Source: Caenorhabditis remanei (taxonomy: Eukaryota > Nematoda > Chromadorea > Rhabditida > Rhabditidae). Taken from it: DNA of 64,000 nt. A model generated the notes under the pieces. It did not search any database, was not told where the DNA came from, and saw only the letters and a list, made by a program, of their open reading frames with translations. Both the position numbers and the translations under genes were made by a program. Where the stretch lies: contig NC_071331.1 of assembly GCF_010183535.1 (NCBI RefSeq), forward strand, positions 10,602,001 through 10,666,000, in the 5' to 3' direction. Positions 32,909 through 45,484 of the stretch are shown piece after piece (positions within the stretch are counted from its first letter, which is position 1; each line of letters starts with the position of its first letter).

Positions 32909-34384
32909 TTTTAATCAATGATTAACTGAACAGAACTTCGTATAGTCCGATGTCAAATGAGTGAAACTGAAGCTTCATTAGTTATGTCTGTTATTATGTC
33001 TGTTACCATCAGAAACGGGTCCTCTGGGATTGTGGGGGAACTAATTTCGAGAAAAGTAAAGTGGTTGACGCTTTGTCTGATAACAGAACGCGTGAAGTCT
33101 GGTGATGTAAACAGAAAGTACAACTATAATCACCGGGCAAGAATTTGTTGGGATCTGAAAATTTAGGCTTTGTTTTTGAGCCATGGTATATTGAAGTTTG
33201 ACATGCTGCAATAATAAATTAATTTAAAATCTAGAATTGTAGATATCAATATGTATTTTGGGTGTGAATGTCATTAGCTTCCGTGAAACTTGCTCTGTCT
33301 TATCCTCGTTTTCTTTAAATTCGATTAGTGTGAGCCAAACTGAACGATACTAGGCCTGGGCTGCCTGAACCTGAATTTTGAATGTCTAGTGTGAACAGGA
33401 AACATTCCAGACAACAATTACATACTTTCACATCTCTGTTTTATGCTATTTACAAAATTTCAGTTGATGGAGCATTGACTGGTTGGCTTGATTTTGGGTA
33501 TTTTACTCTAGAAATTAACCAGGTCAGGATAGGACCTCCAAAATCAGATTCTCACCTCAAATACTCTGTCATCTCTGGGTTTGGTGAAAAGAGAATCCAG
33601 TTGTTTGTGACCCAAGCAATTCCAATTAAATCAATTAATACAGGACTACCTTCGCTGAACAAGATTGAGTCATTTAGAATATGAGAAACAGTAGAAAAGG
33701 TTTAACTCAAAAAGAGTATCACATCATAAAACTGCACCATTTTTTGATTAAAAAACATTTGGAAACAGATAATTCTCAATTGCTTTTCATTTTCTTTCTT
33801 TTACAAAGTATCATCACGAGAAAATATGTAAATCCAAAAATCATTATGAATTTGGTAAACATCTTCTGAAAAAATGAACGGATTTCAGATTCTGGAATTT
33901 GGTTTGCCTGTGGTATTCTCGTCTTCCTGTATCTGTAAACAATGTTTTTCTTGACCAGCACTGTTTCACATTATGTTTATCTGCTACTTGGTCATGGAAT
34001 ATGTTATTCATTTATTTCCAGTCAAATTAATGTACAGCAACAGAAAAACATGAGACTGACAATCAGTATTAGTGATCTCTGACATTGGAGTATAATTTCT
34101 AAATACTGAATAAGTTTGAAAAACTTTACTCAAAATTGCTAAGAGATGACCACCCAAGACCAAAGCTGACGATCAGTCTAAAAATTTCCGCTAAAAGTGT
34201 TAAAAGTGATAATACAAACGTTTTGCTCCCTGACATTTTTGTTGGTTTTGACTTGTTGTCCTACCGATGTAAGATTAAATTTTTAAAAAAAATTATTTCA
34301 GTTTTCTGAAAGATAGTTTTTGTGAGAAGTTGAAATACTAGTGCAAGCGAAATTATAAAAGTGTAAACAAAGCTCAACAGCATA
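32909..34384. other. Intergenic with a Str exon fragment
   Basis: Apart from the fragment at 33506-33623, it contains small ORFs of no recognisable family. One, at 33776-33961 on the minus strand, has a hydrophobic segment but no context. Confidence 0.4.
33506..33623 (-). pseudogene. Partial duplicate of Str receptor 1 (end of exon 4 and the adjoining intron)
   Basis: The stretch TCTAGAAATTA...CACCTCAAATA to GTGACCCAAGC matches 32109-32225 of the intact gene with scattered substitutions, including the splice donor region. No other exon is present, so this is a non-functional fragment of a local duplication. Confidence 0.7.
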
Positions 34385-35490
34385 TCAGAACCGTGACATT
34401 TTGACCATCTGGAGCGCAATTTTCAATTGAGCTTTTTCAGGAAGGTTTTTGAATGCATCGCTTTCAATGATCGTAGTGAAAGTATAGTGGCGTATATTTG
34501 TGTATTCTTTCAGTCCGTACATCATCAACTCATCTAATCCGTACTTTCCGCCCAGTATAGCTTTATCACTACAGAACAAGTTGCTTGTCACCATGAACAA
34601 TTCTAAACGATTCTTTGCGCCGGGCAGCATGAACCTGTCGGATAGCTCGATTAGTTTCTCGAATTGATCTTCTGAAAACATGTAGTTGTTTCCTGTTTAA
34701 TTGTTAAGAATACCTGTTGGTTTGATTGGTGTCGGATGGACAAGACTGAGAAGTGTGGCAAAATCTTCGAATTCGACTTCTCGAATTGGAATCTCAGCCA
34801 TCGATTTCTCCCCAAACTCGGAATTGAATAGAGAGTTGAAATAGTCAGAATTGCAGGAGAGGAACTGAAAATTACTTTTTTGTTATCTTTCTTCGATGTA
34901 AGACGGTCGAAATTTCAAAATTTTTTGCTTACCCTAAAAAAATTGAGAAATTCTGTACTGGAACATATTTATTTCCCAGTTTCAGATTTCTATTGAAAAG
35001 TGGGAAAAATTGTGTTTTTAATAATAAAAAATAAAAAGATGAAAATCGAATTACAGAATCTAGGTTGATATTCATCGAATATTGTCAATTTTGTCAGATT
35101 ATCCACTCGATGAACATCCAATTTGAATTTATGTACGTAGAATAAAATGATCATAAATGAGACTTGGTACTTTAAAACTGTGGATTTTCAATTTTCAGTG
35201 ATCCTTTTATACAGAATTCACAATGTTTTGGCTTGGTACAAAATAGATATCGATACCGAATCTGTACTCTTGAATGAATTTTGGAAAAAAAACAGAAAAA
35301 AAATTACCGAACCGGATGAAAACATTCACCGAAATCCTTTGTTTTATTTCCCAACAAAAAATTTTAAAATTTCAGCCGTCTTACATTTATTTAAACCAAC
35401 CGCTTTATTCACGTGTAATTTCTTGCCGTCAACGACCAGAATTGCATCGGTTTTTGCCGATGATGGAAAAGCTTTTTCATATATACTCAT
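34385..35490 (-). CDS. BTB/POZ domain protein
   Basis: Three exons (35490-35401, 34864-34714, 34671-34385) give 175 residues. The BTB core is clear: TDAILVVDGKKLHVNKA, then FLSCNSDYFNSLFNSEF, IPIREVEFEDFATLL, and LVHPTPIKPT leading into FEKLIELSDRFMLPGAK. This order is typical of worm BTB and MATH-BTB (bath) proteins, which are usually substrate adaptors of Cullin-3 ubiquitin ligases. No MATH domain lies upstream, so it is a BTB-only protein or a truncated member. The first donor is GTTGGT, an unusual sequence, and the first intron is 536 bp. Start 35490 is the only ATG before the BTB core with a fitting length. Confidence 0.82.
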
Positions 35491-36088
35491 GCTGCAAAAA
35501 AAAACAATTAAAACCAAAAAAGAAAAAAATTCAAAAAAAAAGCAATTTGATAGGAGAAAAAAAGAAGCAAACATGGATTAAGAGGCAAGGAACCCGTTCT
35601 ATCTTCATTTTGTTTTCTTCAACATCTTTTTCTCGAAAGAGAAGATTAATTACTATGGTCCCTCCTGAGCGTAAACAATCAATTGGTTGATGGATACCTA
35701 AATCTTTATCACTCTAGCACTGACTCTAGCGTGAAGGATTCGCCATGAACTTGAAACTACTCTTTTAGAAAAAAAATTAAAACAACAAAGTTTCAATGTG
35801 CGCAATAAAACTCGGAACGGAGATTGTATTCATAGCAAATAATATCTTCCTTCTTTCTTTATCGGTAATAGATGAGTACTTCCTCACGCTCCACTCTATT
35901 GAGCGCATAAACACCAAACATCCACTACACACATTCTGAAAAATAGGCTCTCTATTAATTTCCTGTTTGAATCAATGTCTAGAAGGAAGATAAAAACTAT
36001 CTGATACTCACAAGCAGTGTAATATTATAGTTCTCAGAAAACTAAAACAAATATCCTACAACATAACTGAATTAAAATCAATAAAATC
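35491..36088. other. Spacer between divergent BTB and Str genes
   Basis: The spacer must hold the promoters of both diverging genes. It contains an A-rich run near 35520 and no other feature I can identify. Confidence 0.4.
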
Positions 36089-38331
36089 ATGAGATCCGCA
36101 GTTTTTGAAACAGTGAAAGTATGTATTCAACTGATATCAAGTATCCTTGCAATCCTTCTCAACTCATTTTTAATCTATCTAATTATCACGAAGTCCCCAA
36201 AGAAAATGGGTAATTATCGGAGTCTTATGTGTTTGTTCTGCGGTATTTCTATACTTTTTGCTGCTTTGGATTTGATAGTAAGACCTGTAAGTTTTCAACT
36301 TAAAATTGATATCTCTGTATATTGGTTGCCTTGATTCCAGAACATATATAGCCGCGGGAGTGCATTTTTCATGATGACCGATTTACGAGGAAGTTATTTT
36401 TCTAAGGATGTCGCTCAGCTTTTGATATGTGAGTAGGTTTATGTTATGAAGGAACAACAAAAGAAACAACTGATTGATCATTTATGACCGGTTTGAAACC
36501 GATGTTCTCAGTTTCAGATAGGATATTTCAGGGGCACTCTGTGGATGTTGTGGTTCAACAATTTATGGGATAGCTGTTCATTTTGTCTATCGATTTTTCG
36601 CTTTGGAGAGGTTTTGTCTAATGAAATAGTCTTCTTAATCCCCTAACTTTACAGACAAGGAAGACTCCGTTATTTCCAAGGTGCATACCAGATAATATGG
36701 TTCTCTATCCCCATTATTGGTGGGCTTAACTGGTCATTCATATGTTGGTATTTTTTTGCAATGAGTCCACAGTCTTCAGAATATTTGGAGTAACTTGAAA
36801 TAAAATCTCAATTTATTACTCAATTCTCGATTTTCAGACCAATAATCAAAGATAATTTTAATATTTCGGTCTCTCAAGTGTCTTATTCTGGAGCGGTTTT
36901 CTGGCCAACTGGAGAGATCAGCCTGCCAAATTTCAATTGGAAACATGGACTTGGTTTTTTGAATTGCATTGTTCTGATGCAAATCTCATTTTTTATCATA
37001 ATTATTATGGGAGCAAAGAGTCGAATCAAAATCAAGGAATTGTTGAAACAAGGAGAGTCAAAGTACTCAAGAGAGCTTCAGATTCAATTGTACAAAGCGC
37101 TTATTGTTCAGGTAAGCTTGTAAATGATATTCGAGGTTGACTAATAAGATGTGTATCATTATTTTTTCATTCAGTTATGAAACAGCGATATGTGACGAAT
37201 TGGCGCAAAAAACAAGCACTCCGAAAGCATTTTGTATTCGGTCCAAAGTCCGCTGAGAACGAGCGCTGGTAAACTCGGACATTTCGCTGGCCTAAGAATT
37301 TTACGTCGGCTATCTTTTTCTCAAAATGAAGTCCAAGCTCATTTCTTGCGGCAGCGCTAAAATTTGAGTGAGCGTGGTCTCCGCGAGAAAGGTCCCCCAG
37401 ATCACGCTTGATAGTTTGGATGAAACTCTGAGACAAACACCGGCAGACTTGAAACGAGAAAAGTGCACTAATTTGCCATGAAACAATTACTAGTAACATA
37501 TCAAATGAAACATCAAATTTTTGCAAACATTTACAGTTTCAAAATGTTTTTATTTTAGCGTGGTCCAAGAAGCTATATTGGGTGATTCAAAAATCGATTG
37601 ATATCTGTAACAATATACCGTAAAAACTGTATTAGAGCGACATGTCGCTCTATTTTTCGAACAGGTTTTTGTTGTCGTTCTATTAGAGGCTGTCGTTCTA
37701 CTAGAGGCTGTCGCTCTATTTTTCGAACGAAGTTCTAAACGTCAGTCAGGTTCGATTTATGCGAATAAAAGTGAAATCGGAAGAAAAAACATGAAAAATT
37801 AATGAAAAAACAACGAAAATACCCAAAAACAGGGTGTCGGTCTATTAGAGGGTGTCGGTCTGTTAGAGGGTGTCGGTCTATTAGAGGCTGTCGCTCTATT
37901 TTTCGAGCTTAGTTTTGCTGTCGTTCTATTAGAGGTGTCGTTCTATTAAAGGTGTCGCTCTAATACAGTTTTTACGGTAATCATAGGTGATTAGCGACAA
38001 AATATCAAATGTTAATTTCCAGACTCTCATCCCAGTTCTCTTCATTTTTATCCCATTTGGAATTCTCTTCACTTGCCCTCTGTTCATGATCAACTGCGAA
38101 TTTCTCTCGGCCCCTCTTACTATAATCTATGCAATTTATCCAGCTCTGGACCCATTGCCCATCTTGTTTTATATCGACATTTATAGAAATGCTGCTCAAG
38201 GTAATAGAAGTCATGAAAATAAATAACTCTACTCAGTTCCAGAAATCTTCTGCTCAAAGTGTAAATCAAATCGAGTGGATGTATTTACTGTGGGAAATGA
38301 GAGCAGAAACTCTACTGATAATTCGATTTGA
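36089..38331 (+). CDS. Str-type chemoreceptor 2
   Basis: Seven exons, including 36089-36286, 36341-36428, one from 36532, two further internal exons, 38023-38200 and 38243-38331. The phases are consistent. Marks: TKSPKKMGNYRSLM, NIYSRGSAFFMMTDLRGSYF, GIAVHFVYRFFALER, SYSGAVFWP, QLYKALIVQTLIPV, IYPALDPLPI and IDIYRN. The polar tail is EIFCSKCKSN and ends NSTDNSI. The only Str gene of the cluster on the plus strand. The 910-bp intron before exon 6 holds a 360-bp MITE (37618-37977). It is a presumed sensory GPCR, and the reading frame is fully open. Confidence 0.88.
37618..37977. mobile_element. TA-flanked MITE with internal short repeats
   Basis: The ends CCGTAAAAACTGTATTAGAG and its complement lie inside TA dinucleotides. 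They resemble the family at 21463 and 45630, but the interior differs. It is built from repeated units such as GTCGCTCTATT, GTCGGTCTATTAGAGG and GTCGTTCTATTAGAGG around a unique centre. Confidence 0.75.
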
Positions 38332-39340
38332 TGAATTATTTCGAATGAAAATTAATGTTTCAAAAACTGCATTTTCGATACATTTTTTAACGGCAATGTT
38401 CCGTGATCTGTTGAAATATTTTTTCGAAACATTTTTCGTTAATTTTTGGGAATATCTGGAATTTTCTAGAAGATTCTGGAAATTTCGGGAAAAATCTGGA
38501 AACAATGAATTTGCTTAAGAATAAACAGTTTAGGAATGCGGAGCACAACTGTGTTTTGTCCTCTAAGTTGGTTTTGCCAGTTGATCTGTCTATTCACAAA
38601 AAAATGACGTATAATCAAAACTTTATTAGAAAACAAATTTTCCGAGAACACAAATGTGCTCCGGAACCCTAAACTGTCAATCTTTAAACGAAGTTATTGC
38701 TTCCAGATTTTCCCGAAACGCCCAGAATCTTCTAGAAGCTTCGAGTAAATTCCAAAAATCCGGATTTTTTCCTAGAAATGAACTCTGAAAGAGCACTACT
38801 AAACGGCTATTCTATCCTTTTTTGCAAATAACCTGTTTTAGACTAATTATCGGACAAACCTCCAAGAGGGTTTTTAATTTTATCATAAATTCTACGTCAA
38901 TGAGAAAAAATGAAACATTTCTAAATTATGTCCCACTTTAAAAAACAAAGTTCAGTTTCAATGAACTGTCTTAAACTTTGTTATCTATAATCTTTTAATG
39001 CGTTGAGTTCTTGGAAAAACTATCAAAATGAAAAAATAACGGAGAACATGTTTCCTTATTTTTTTTACAAGTCTGCAAAAAAGTTTGCTGTTTCATAACT
39101 ATCATTTGTCAAAATGAAAAGTTTCAAGGAATTACTGCTGTTTTCGAAGTTGTGGTCCCATTTTTACCTTCCGCGGCGCTTCTGATAAACAATTAATTTG
39201 AAAATTGTTAAAATATGAAGCTTGGAAATATGAAGCTTGGATTGATCAATCAATAATGATTTTCGTTTTGTTTTGTGAATAAAATATTTAACTTTTTATT
39301 TGAAGTGAATTGATGAACATTGACGATCCCGTTCACTAAT
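38332..39340. other. Spacer between Str genes 2 and 3
   Basis: It has a few TCTGGAATTTTC/CCAGAAGATTC-type short palindromic pieces (about 38450-38770). No gene is seen. Confidence 0.4.
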
Positions 39341-42300
39341 CTAAATAGTTTGGCTCTCCCGATACATATTTGAGTTGTCTTCAATTTTGGATGGATGGCT
39401 GCAACGGAAGCAGTCGAATATTTCTGAAATAGTAGAAAACATTAAAATGAGAATAATGCACAGGGTCTAGGTGTGAGTAGTGAAATCGTATGCGCTCCAC
39501 TAGACATTGGCGGTAAATTCAAATTTTAATTTTTTCAATTCGCTGTTTCACTGTGGCACTTTGATACGCAGCTTAAGCGACCACTTTTTGAGCCGATTTA
39601 TGTCTGTTTTCCCGCATTTTCGGTCAGTTTTTCGACCGTCACGCGTCTTTTCGAGATCAATTCTATTGAAAAAAGAGATAAAATTTTTTAATATAAAATT
39701 CATTTTGAATTCCGCGCTAAAATTTCAGCTGATTTCAGCGGAGCGCGTTTATTTTCACTACTCATCCTGAGACCCTGTGATAATGCATGATTGATTTAAG
39801 TGAAATAGCTTTTGACAACGAAAAATTCTAGAGACCATATTTTTATCAGAAACTCATTTCCGGAAATACTCAATACTTCTGACAATAGATTTATCATTCT
39901 GGAAACTAAATACATCTCACCATAGAACGCATTTCGATACTCCTCGACAATAAACATGATCGGGAGGGGATCCACTGCTGGATACAATGCATACAAGTAC
40001 GTGGTGATGTATGACCAACTTTCAATATCCACGTGGAATAATGGAGCAGTGAACAGTACTCCCAACGGCATGAAGAAGAGGAAGACTGGGAGAAAGGTCT
40101 ATAAGCATTTTCGAAGTAGAATTAGACTGAAAAACTGATAAGGAACATACGGGTTTATTGAAACTGTAAGTTCCTTTTTTTTAGTTTTCCAGTAATAAAT
40201 TTTTCTTGACGGATTACAGTTTCAATAAACAATTGTTTCTAGTTTGAATTAGTGATCATGTTTCGTGCCTCACCTGAACCACCAACGCTCTGTACAACTG
40301 TAGTTGAAGTCTCTTTGTGTATTCACACTCTCCATGTTCTATTAATTTCTTGATTTTTGAATGACTCAAAGCTCCGGCGACTATCAGTATTGTGAATGGT
40401 ACTGCCTGAAAACCATTATTAGTTTTATATGAGCCTATGAAATATTTCTAACCCACCATACTGATCGACAGGATAACATAGCTGAGAAGAATATAAAGAT
40501 CCAATCGAGGTACTCCGTTCTCGTCTGGTGGATAAAAGAGTGCAGCCGAGTAGACGGTCTCGTTCATGTGGAGACCGAAGTTTTCAAGTACAGAAGCTCT
40601 GAAATTTAGGATCGTCAACACAATAATTTCTCAAAACGTTTGATTTTGACAAATGATAGTAACGAAACAGTAAACGTTTTTGCAGACTTGTTACAAACCG
40701 GGTCGATTTCAGAGATGTCGGGAAGTGAAAATTATCTTATCCGGAAGTCGGAAGTCGGAAGTAAAATTTCTGATCCAGAAATCGGAAGTCGGAAGTCGGA
40801 AGTGGATTTTTTTAATCATAAAATTCGGAAAAATTGGTGAAAAAATTGTTTTTGGCAGAAGAAAATCCTATTTTCTGTCCTTTTAGACTATTTTTCCAAG
40901 AATTTCTATCATATGTACTCTTCGTAAATTCCACAGTTATGAAATGACGTAAGTCAGAAGTAACTTTCCTTATCAGGAAGTCGGAAGTCGGGATTCCCGA
41001 CAATACTGGTCGATTTTGTTTCACCGGTCCGGGTCTCAGTACAAACATTTGAAATGTTGAAATGTTGATTTTTATTTTTCAAAAAAGTCGAGTTTTTCGA
41101 CTATGTTTTTAAATATCGATAAAACTGACTATTATTTTCAAAATGTTCAAAAAATTGGCCGGGCTGAGATTTTGCAAGTCTGTTTTTTGTGATGGTAGGC
41201 TTTATAACAACTCAGAACATTTTAATTGAGTATCACTTGAAAATAGGTTTCCTGTTTTATTGAAACCATTGAAAACTTATCATTGTATCGTAATCAAAAA
41301 TGTATGTTCTTTTGCAGAAAGAAACTGTGACATTTTGTTTGTACAAGCATTTTTGTTAGTTCGCCAAATGCAGTGTAATGGCTTTGGTGCTTGATTCCAG
41401 TCATACTCTATATTTTTCCAGGTTATTTATATAGAGTGGTTCACCGTTTCAAAAAGTTTTAAAGTGGTATCAAAAGAAAGTTCCATTAATACTCTTGTTG
41501 GGTAAGTTGCAAACTTTACTGTTTTTGGAAAAACATAATTTCTTTCATATTGTTCAAAAAAAAATTGATCAGTGGGCTGTTACAAACTTATAAACTACTT
41601 TTTCCTGCACGTTACCTACAGCCCAGTGAAAGTTATTGGGGCTTATTGTTTCAACAAGTTTATGAAGTCTAAACTCGAAGAAATGTTCTTATCCCATGAA
41701 TTCAAAACCATCCTCACCTAATATACTCTGTAGTCTTGTCATTCCTTCGGTAGTAAAACCATGACAAGTGAAACCAATTGACACCACCAAGGATTGGAAT
41801 CATGAACCAGATGATTAGATATTTCCCGGAGAAATATTTGAGGTTTCCTTTTCTGGAAATTGAACAAGTTTTTCATTCAATTTCACCACCTCAATCTACC
41901 TCTCCAGGGCGAAATACCGATAAATAAAATGAATTGCAATCAGGAATGGAGTGACACCACCAAAGCCACAGAGGATGCCTAAATTTTAATTTTTAGTTTC
42001 TGGAACTTCCGCAGAACATTTTTACTCAAAACAATCTGCGCAATGTTGTCAGAAAACGGCCAATTCTTTGTACTCATTATCATAAAGAAGCAGCCACCGT
42101 GACTATGGATGAACTGAAAACAACACCCACGGAAATTAATGTTCTCTTGTTACATATTCTGGCGACTTACCGGTCTGACAATCATATCAATCACAGCGAA
42201 CAACATGGAGAATGTCGAGAAGTATATCATCAACACTTTGTAGTTTCCCATCTTTTTTGGGGATTTTGTGATGATAAGGTAGATCAAAATGGAGTTGAAA

Positions 42301-42362
42301 AGGATGGCACAGAAGAGAGAAGAGCATTGAATGAGCAGGTTCCATTCGTTTGAGATTTTCAT
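39341..42362 (-). CDS. Str-type chemoreceptor 3
   Basis: Eight exons from ATG 42362. Marks: TKSPKKMGNYKVLM, HSHGGCFFMIMSTKNW, AIHFIYRYFALER, YSAALFYPP, LQLYRALVVQTFLPV, ALYPAVDPLPI and VEEYRNAFY. The tail exon starts EIFDCFRCSHPS and ends at 39341. All phases agree, so the protein is intact. Introns have been enlarged by insertions: a nested pair of elements at 40683-41182 in the intron upstream of the fifth exon, and a MITE at 39459-39779 in the last intron. It is a presumed chemosensory GPCR. Confidence 0.87.
39459..39779. mobile_element. CACAGGG-family MITE in the last intron of Str gene 3
   Basis: The ends are CACAGGGTCT and AGACCCTGTG. The flanking repeats are ATAATG on each side (39453-39458 and 39780-39785). 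The flanks also share CA, so a duplication of 6 to 8 bp fits. It is homologous to 27993-28261. Confidence 0.75.
40683..41182. mobile_element. Nested pair of MITE-like elements
   Basis: The outer ends read CAGACTTGTTAC and GCAAGTCTG. The outer interior (CCGGGTC, TCAGTACAAA, TCGATAAAACT) matches the element at 19829-20095. Inside it, 40717-41003 is bounded by TGTCGGGAA and TTCCCGACA and carries GGAAGTCGGAAGTCGG repeats. Confidence 0.6.
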
Positions 42363-45300
42363 TATTCAGAGGCTAAAACAGATAGAAGTAAAAGAAAAAC
42401 GTGTTTCAAGAATATGAGGAGTATGAGTAACCGGAAAGAAATTGTTGGGATTATCAAAGAAAATCTAGCACAGAAAAACTTTTTGCACTTAATTCAGAAT
42501 CAAAACACTCGTCATGCCGTCTGCTTCATTAAGAGATCTCACATAAGTTTCTTGTGTTTCTGGTGTGATGTCAGCTTGCAAAGTTGTTTGCTAGACACTA
42601 ACATTATTCGCAAAATTGTGGCTAGAACAAAGAAAAAGACCTAATTCAATTCGTGTCGTTAACCGAAAATGATCTAAACAACATAAACGAAATTGGAGCA
42701 AATAGGATATCTGTATATTGTTCGTTTTCTGAAAAGTGGGTCGGAGTAATATTATCGAGAATATTTACGTATCTCTGACTTTTTTTTTTGAAAACGCAAT
42801 ATGGCATAGTGTTTAATCTCACATTCGTTTTGTTAGTAGCCTTAAATTATACTTTGAGCTCATCGATCATAAATTTCTACCGCTTCTAATATTGTAAATG
42901 ATTCAATCTTGTTCAGCAAAGGCAGTCCTGTGTCAATTAGCATTCAAAAACTTATTGGTCTTCGAGATATCACGAATTCCTTATGGCTCATTGAAGCTAC
43001 TCAAAACTGATAGAACACGATAAACAGAGAATGCACCAGAAATTAATTAGCAAGCCGATTCAGATTCTCATCCACTTGATTTGAAAGGTACTACCAACTG
43101 TAACTTGGCAACGATTGGTCGAGAAACATACCTTCGAAATATGGAAACCAATGATGCAATCACTGAAAAAAGTCCACTGCAGTAATCTAAGCTCTTGATG
43201 AAACATTGAAAAATGGCTCGAATTATTCGAAAATATGAACTTTACTGAATATTTTCAGAAAGTGAAAAGATCTCATACCTTAATAAAAACGTGTTTTGAA
43301 TCGTCCAAATATACATTTTTCAAAAAATACTGTTTTTAGGCATCCACTAATTTCAGATAACAGTTTTAGAATGATCCTTTGAGCTTATTATGTAAAGCTT
43401 GTTTTCGCTTTTTCCATTTCAAAATTTTTTTTCAATTTCTATGCTCCGAATTATACTGTGTATTGCTAATATAATAAATTGTTTAAAAAAAGATTCAATG
43501 AGTTATTTCCGTGTTTTGAACAAGATCTGCATTAAATTAAAAGAAAAAAAACAACCGAACTACAAAATGAGAAACGGTAATACTTACACAAAAACGAAAC
43601 ACTCGTGGTGTATCAAGTGTTCACAAGAAACTAATTTCCGCACTCGACTATACGAAGTGAACCGAGAAAAGGGAAGAGAACGGAAGGAAGCTCAGTATAA
43701 TTACAATGTCTGATAGAAACGAAGAAATAGGAAAACAACTCGATGTGATTCACAGATACAAATCGTCTAGATATTTGAGAAGAATAATTTGTAGTGAGAT
43801 CTCTGTTCTAGGAGAGGAGGAGGTTATGGATACAAAATGGAAAAGAAAGGGAAGCAAAACCCCATTCGTCATAACTCATCGAGACCACATTTGATGGATT
43901 ACCTCGGGTTTTTAAATGAATGTCCTCAATTTATATCTCTATTCATTTGAATTTGTGGTCATTCATCCAGAAGTTAGACGCATCCCCCATTTTTTTTTCA
44001 AACTTTTAATCTTTTTTGCAATCGTTGATCTCTCGGTTGTTGATTAGCATACACATCAGAAGTTTGGCAACAATAAGGATGTAACATCAGTTATGATGAT
44101 CTCGAATGAAATGTATTTTTTGGATTCATCTGAAAAAGTTTCGAAAATTTTCTCAGATTATGGAAAAACATTTGCTTGAAAAAATATCTGCTTACTTTCT
44201 ATATCTGTCAAACTTGTACTTACCAGTAACTATCGTGTGTTTACCAGAAGACAATTTTTTACTGCTTCTCACCTTTTTGGTCTTACAGTACTTAAAAATT
44301 TTGAGTGCGTCAAGAACTCACAAACCGTTTCATAGAACTGAAAGAAGAAATTCAAAGCACTAATAATTTTGTTGGAAGTACTTATGTACAGTAACTTATT
44401 ACACGCGTTATAGAGTTATAGCCCATTGTAATAACTTATGTCTGAAACTGATCTGATTCATTGAAAAGAGTAAGACATTCCTTTTTAATATGTATCTGTC
44501 CAGAGAGGTCTCCGCACAAAGACTACGTCACCTACAAAAATAGAGCTCTACGGTTGTCCTACACACTATGCAACTTTTACTATCAGAGAAATCGATTTAG
44601 AATATTCCCATCTTTCAATGTATCTTACAATATACTATACATAGAAACGTACACTGCATATGAAGATGTTATGAAAATGTGGAAATATTTCCTTGAAATT
44701 TTAGAAAAAAGTGTTTTTGCAAAGAAGTTTCATCTACATTCGTCAGTAGCAGTTATCATCACAGCAATTACACAGAAAATAATTATTCGAGGGCGTTGCT
44801 TCTGAAATTAGTGCAGTTCCTGTGAAATTATTCTATCAAATTGAGTCTCTTCCGTGAACAACGCTCCGTTTCGATTTGTTTCAACTTTTTATAAAATGTC
44901 AGTACAACAGTAACCAACTACAAAAATGAAAAGCTCAGTTTGGTCTGTACATACCGCAAAATTTTGAGAAAAATACATCCATCGTGATACCATCTCAAAA
45001 TGCGTGAATTTTTTTAAAGCTTTTATTTTTCAAAGAATGTGGTTCTCCTATGAAATTCTGAACTCGACGAGTACTCGAATATATTATGTTATTCCAAATA
45101 TTCCCCCTCCTTTTCCGCTGCCATCTACCCCTTTCCTCCCACTTCCCCCTTCTCCCCCTCCTTCCCGCGAAACCCCGCCCACCGCACACAAAACATGGCG
45201 GGCGGCGGAACCCGGGAGATGTCGGCCGCTGGCTTTCCACTAGTCAACCACTAGACCCAATTTTCTTAGTCTTCAGTATGGGTCAAATATTGATCTGCAA

Positions 45301-45484
45301 CTGAAAATGATGAGTTCGGGCGATGATCTTCTGTGATTATATCGCACGGCGAGGAGGGAACGCAATACCCACCTGTCAGCCCGATTCTGAAACCAGTTTT
45401 TGAATTCTGAAGACTTTTAGGAAAAGTTTTTGTAAATTTTCTTTGGCGTGGATTGCCAGCATTCACGTTCATTCACTGCAAAAT

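Noticed and set aside
45004..45243. Pro-rich ORF near 45.1 kb
   Set aside because: Arises from a pyrimidine-rich low-complexity tract and is open on both strands.
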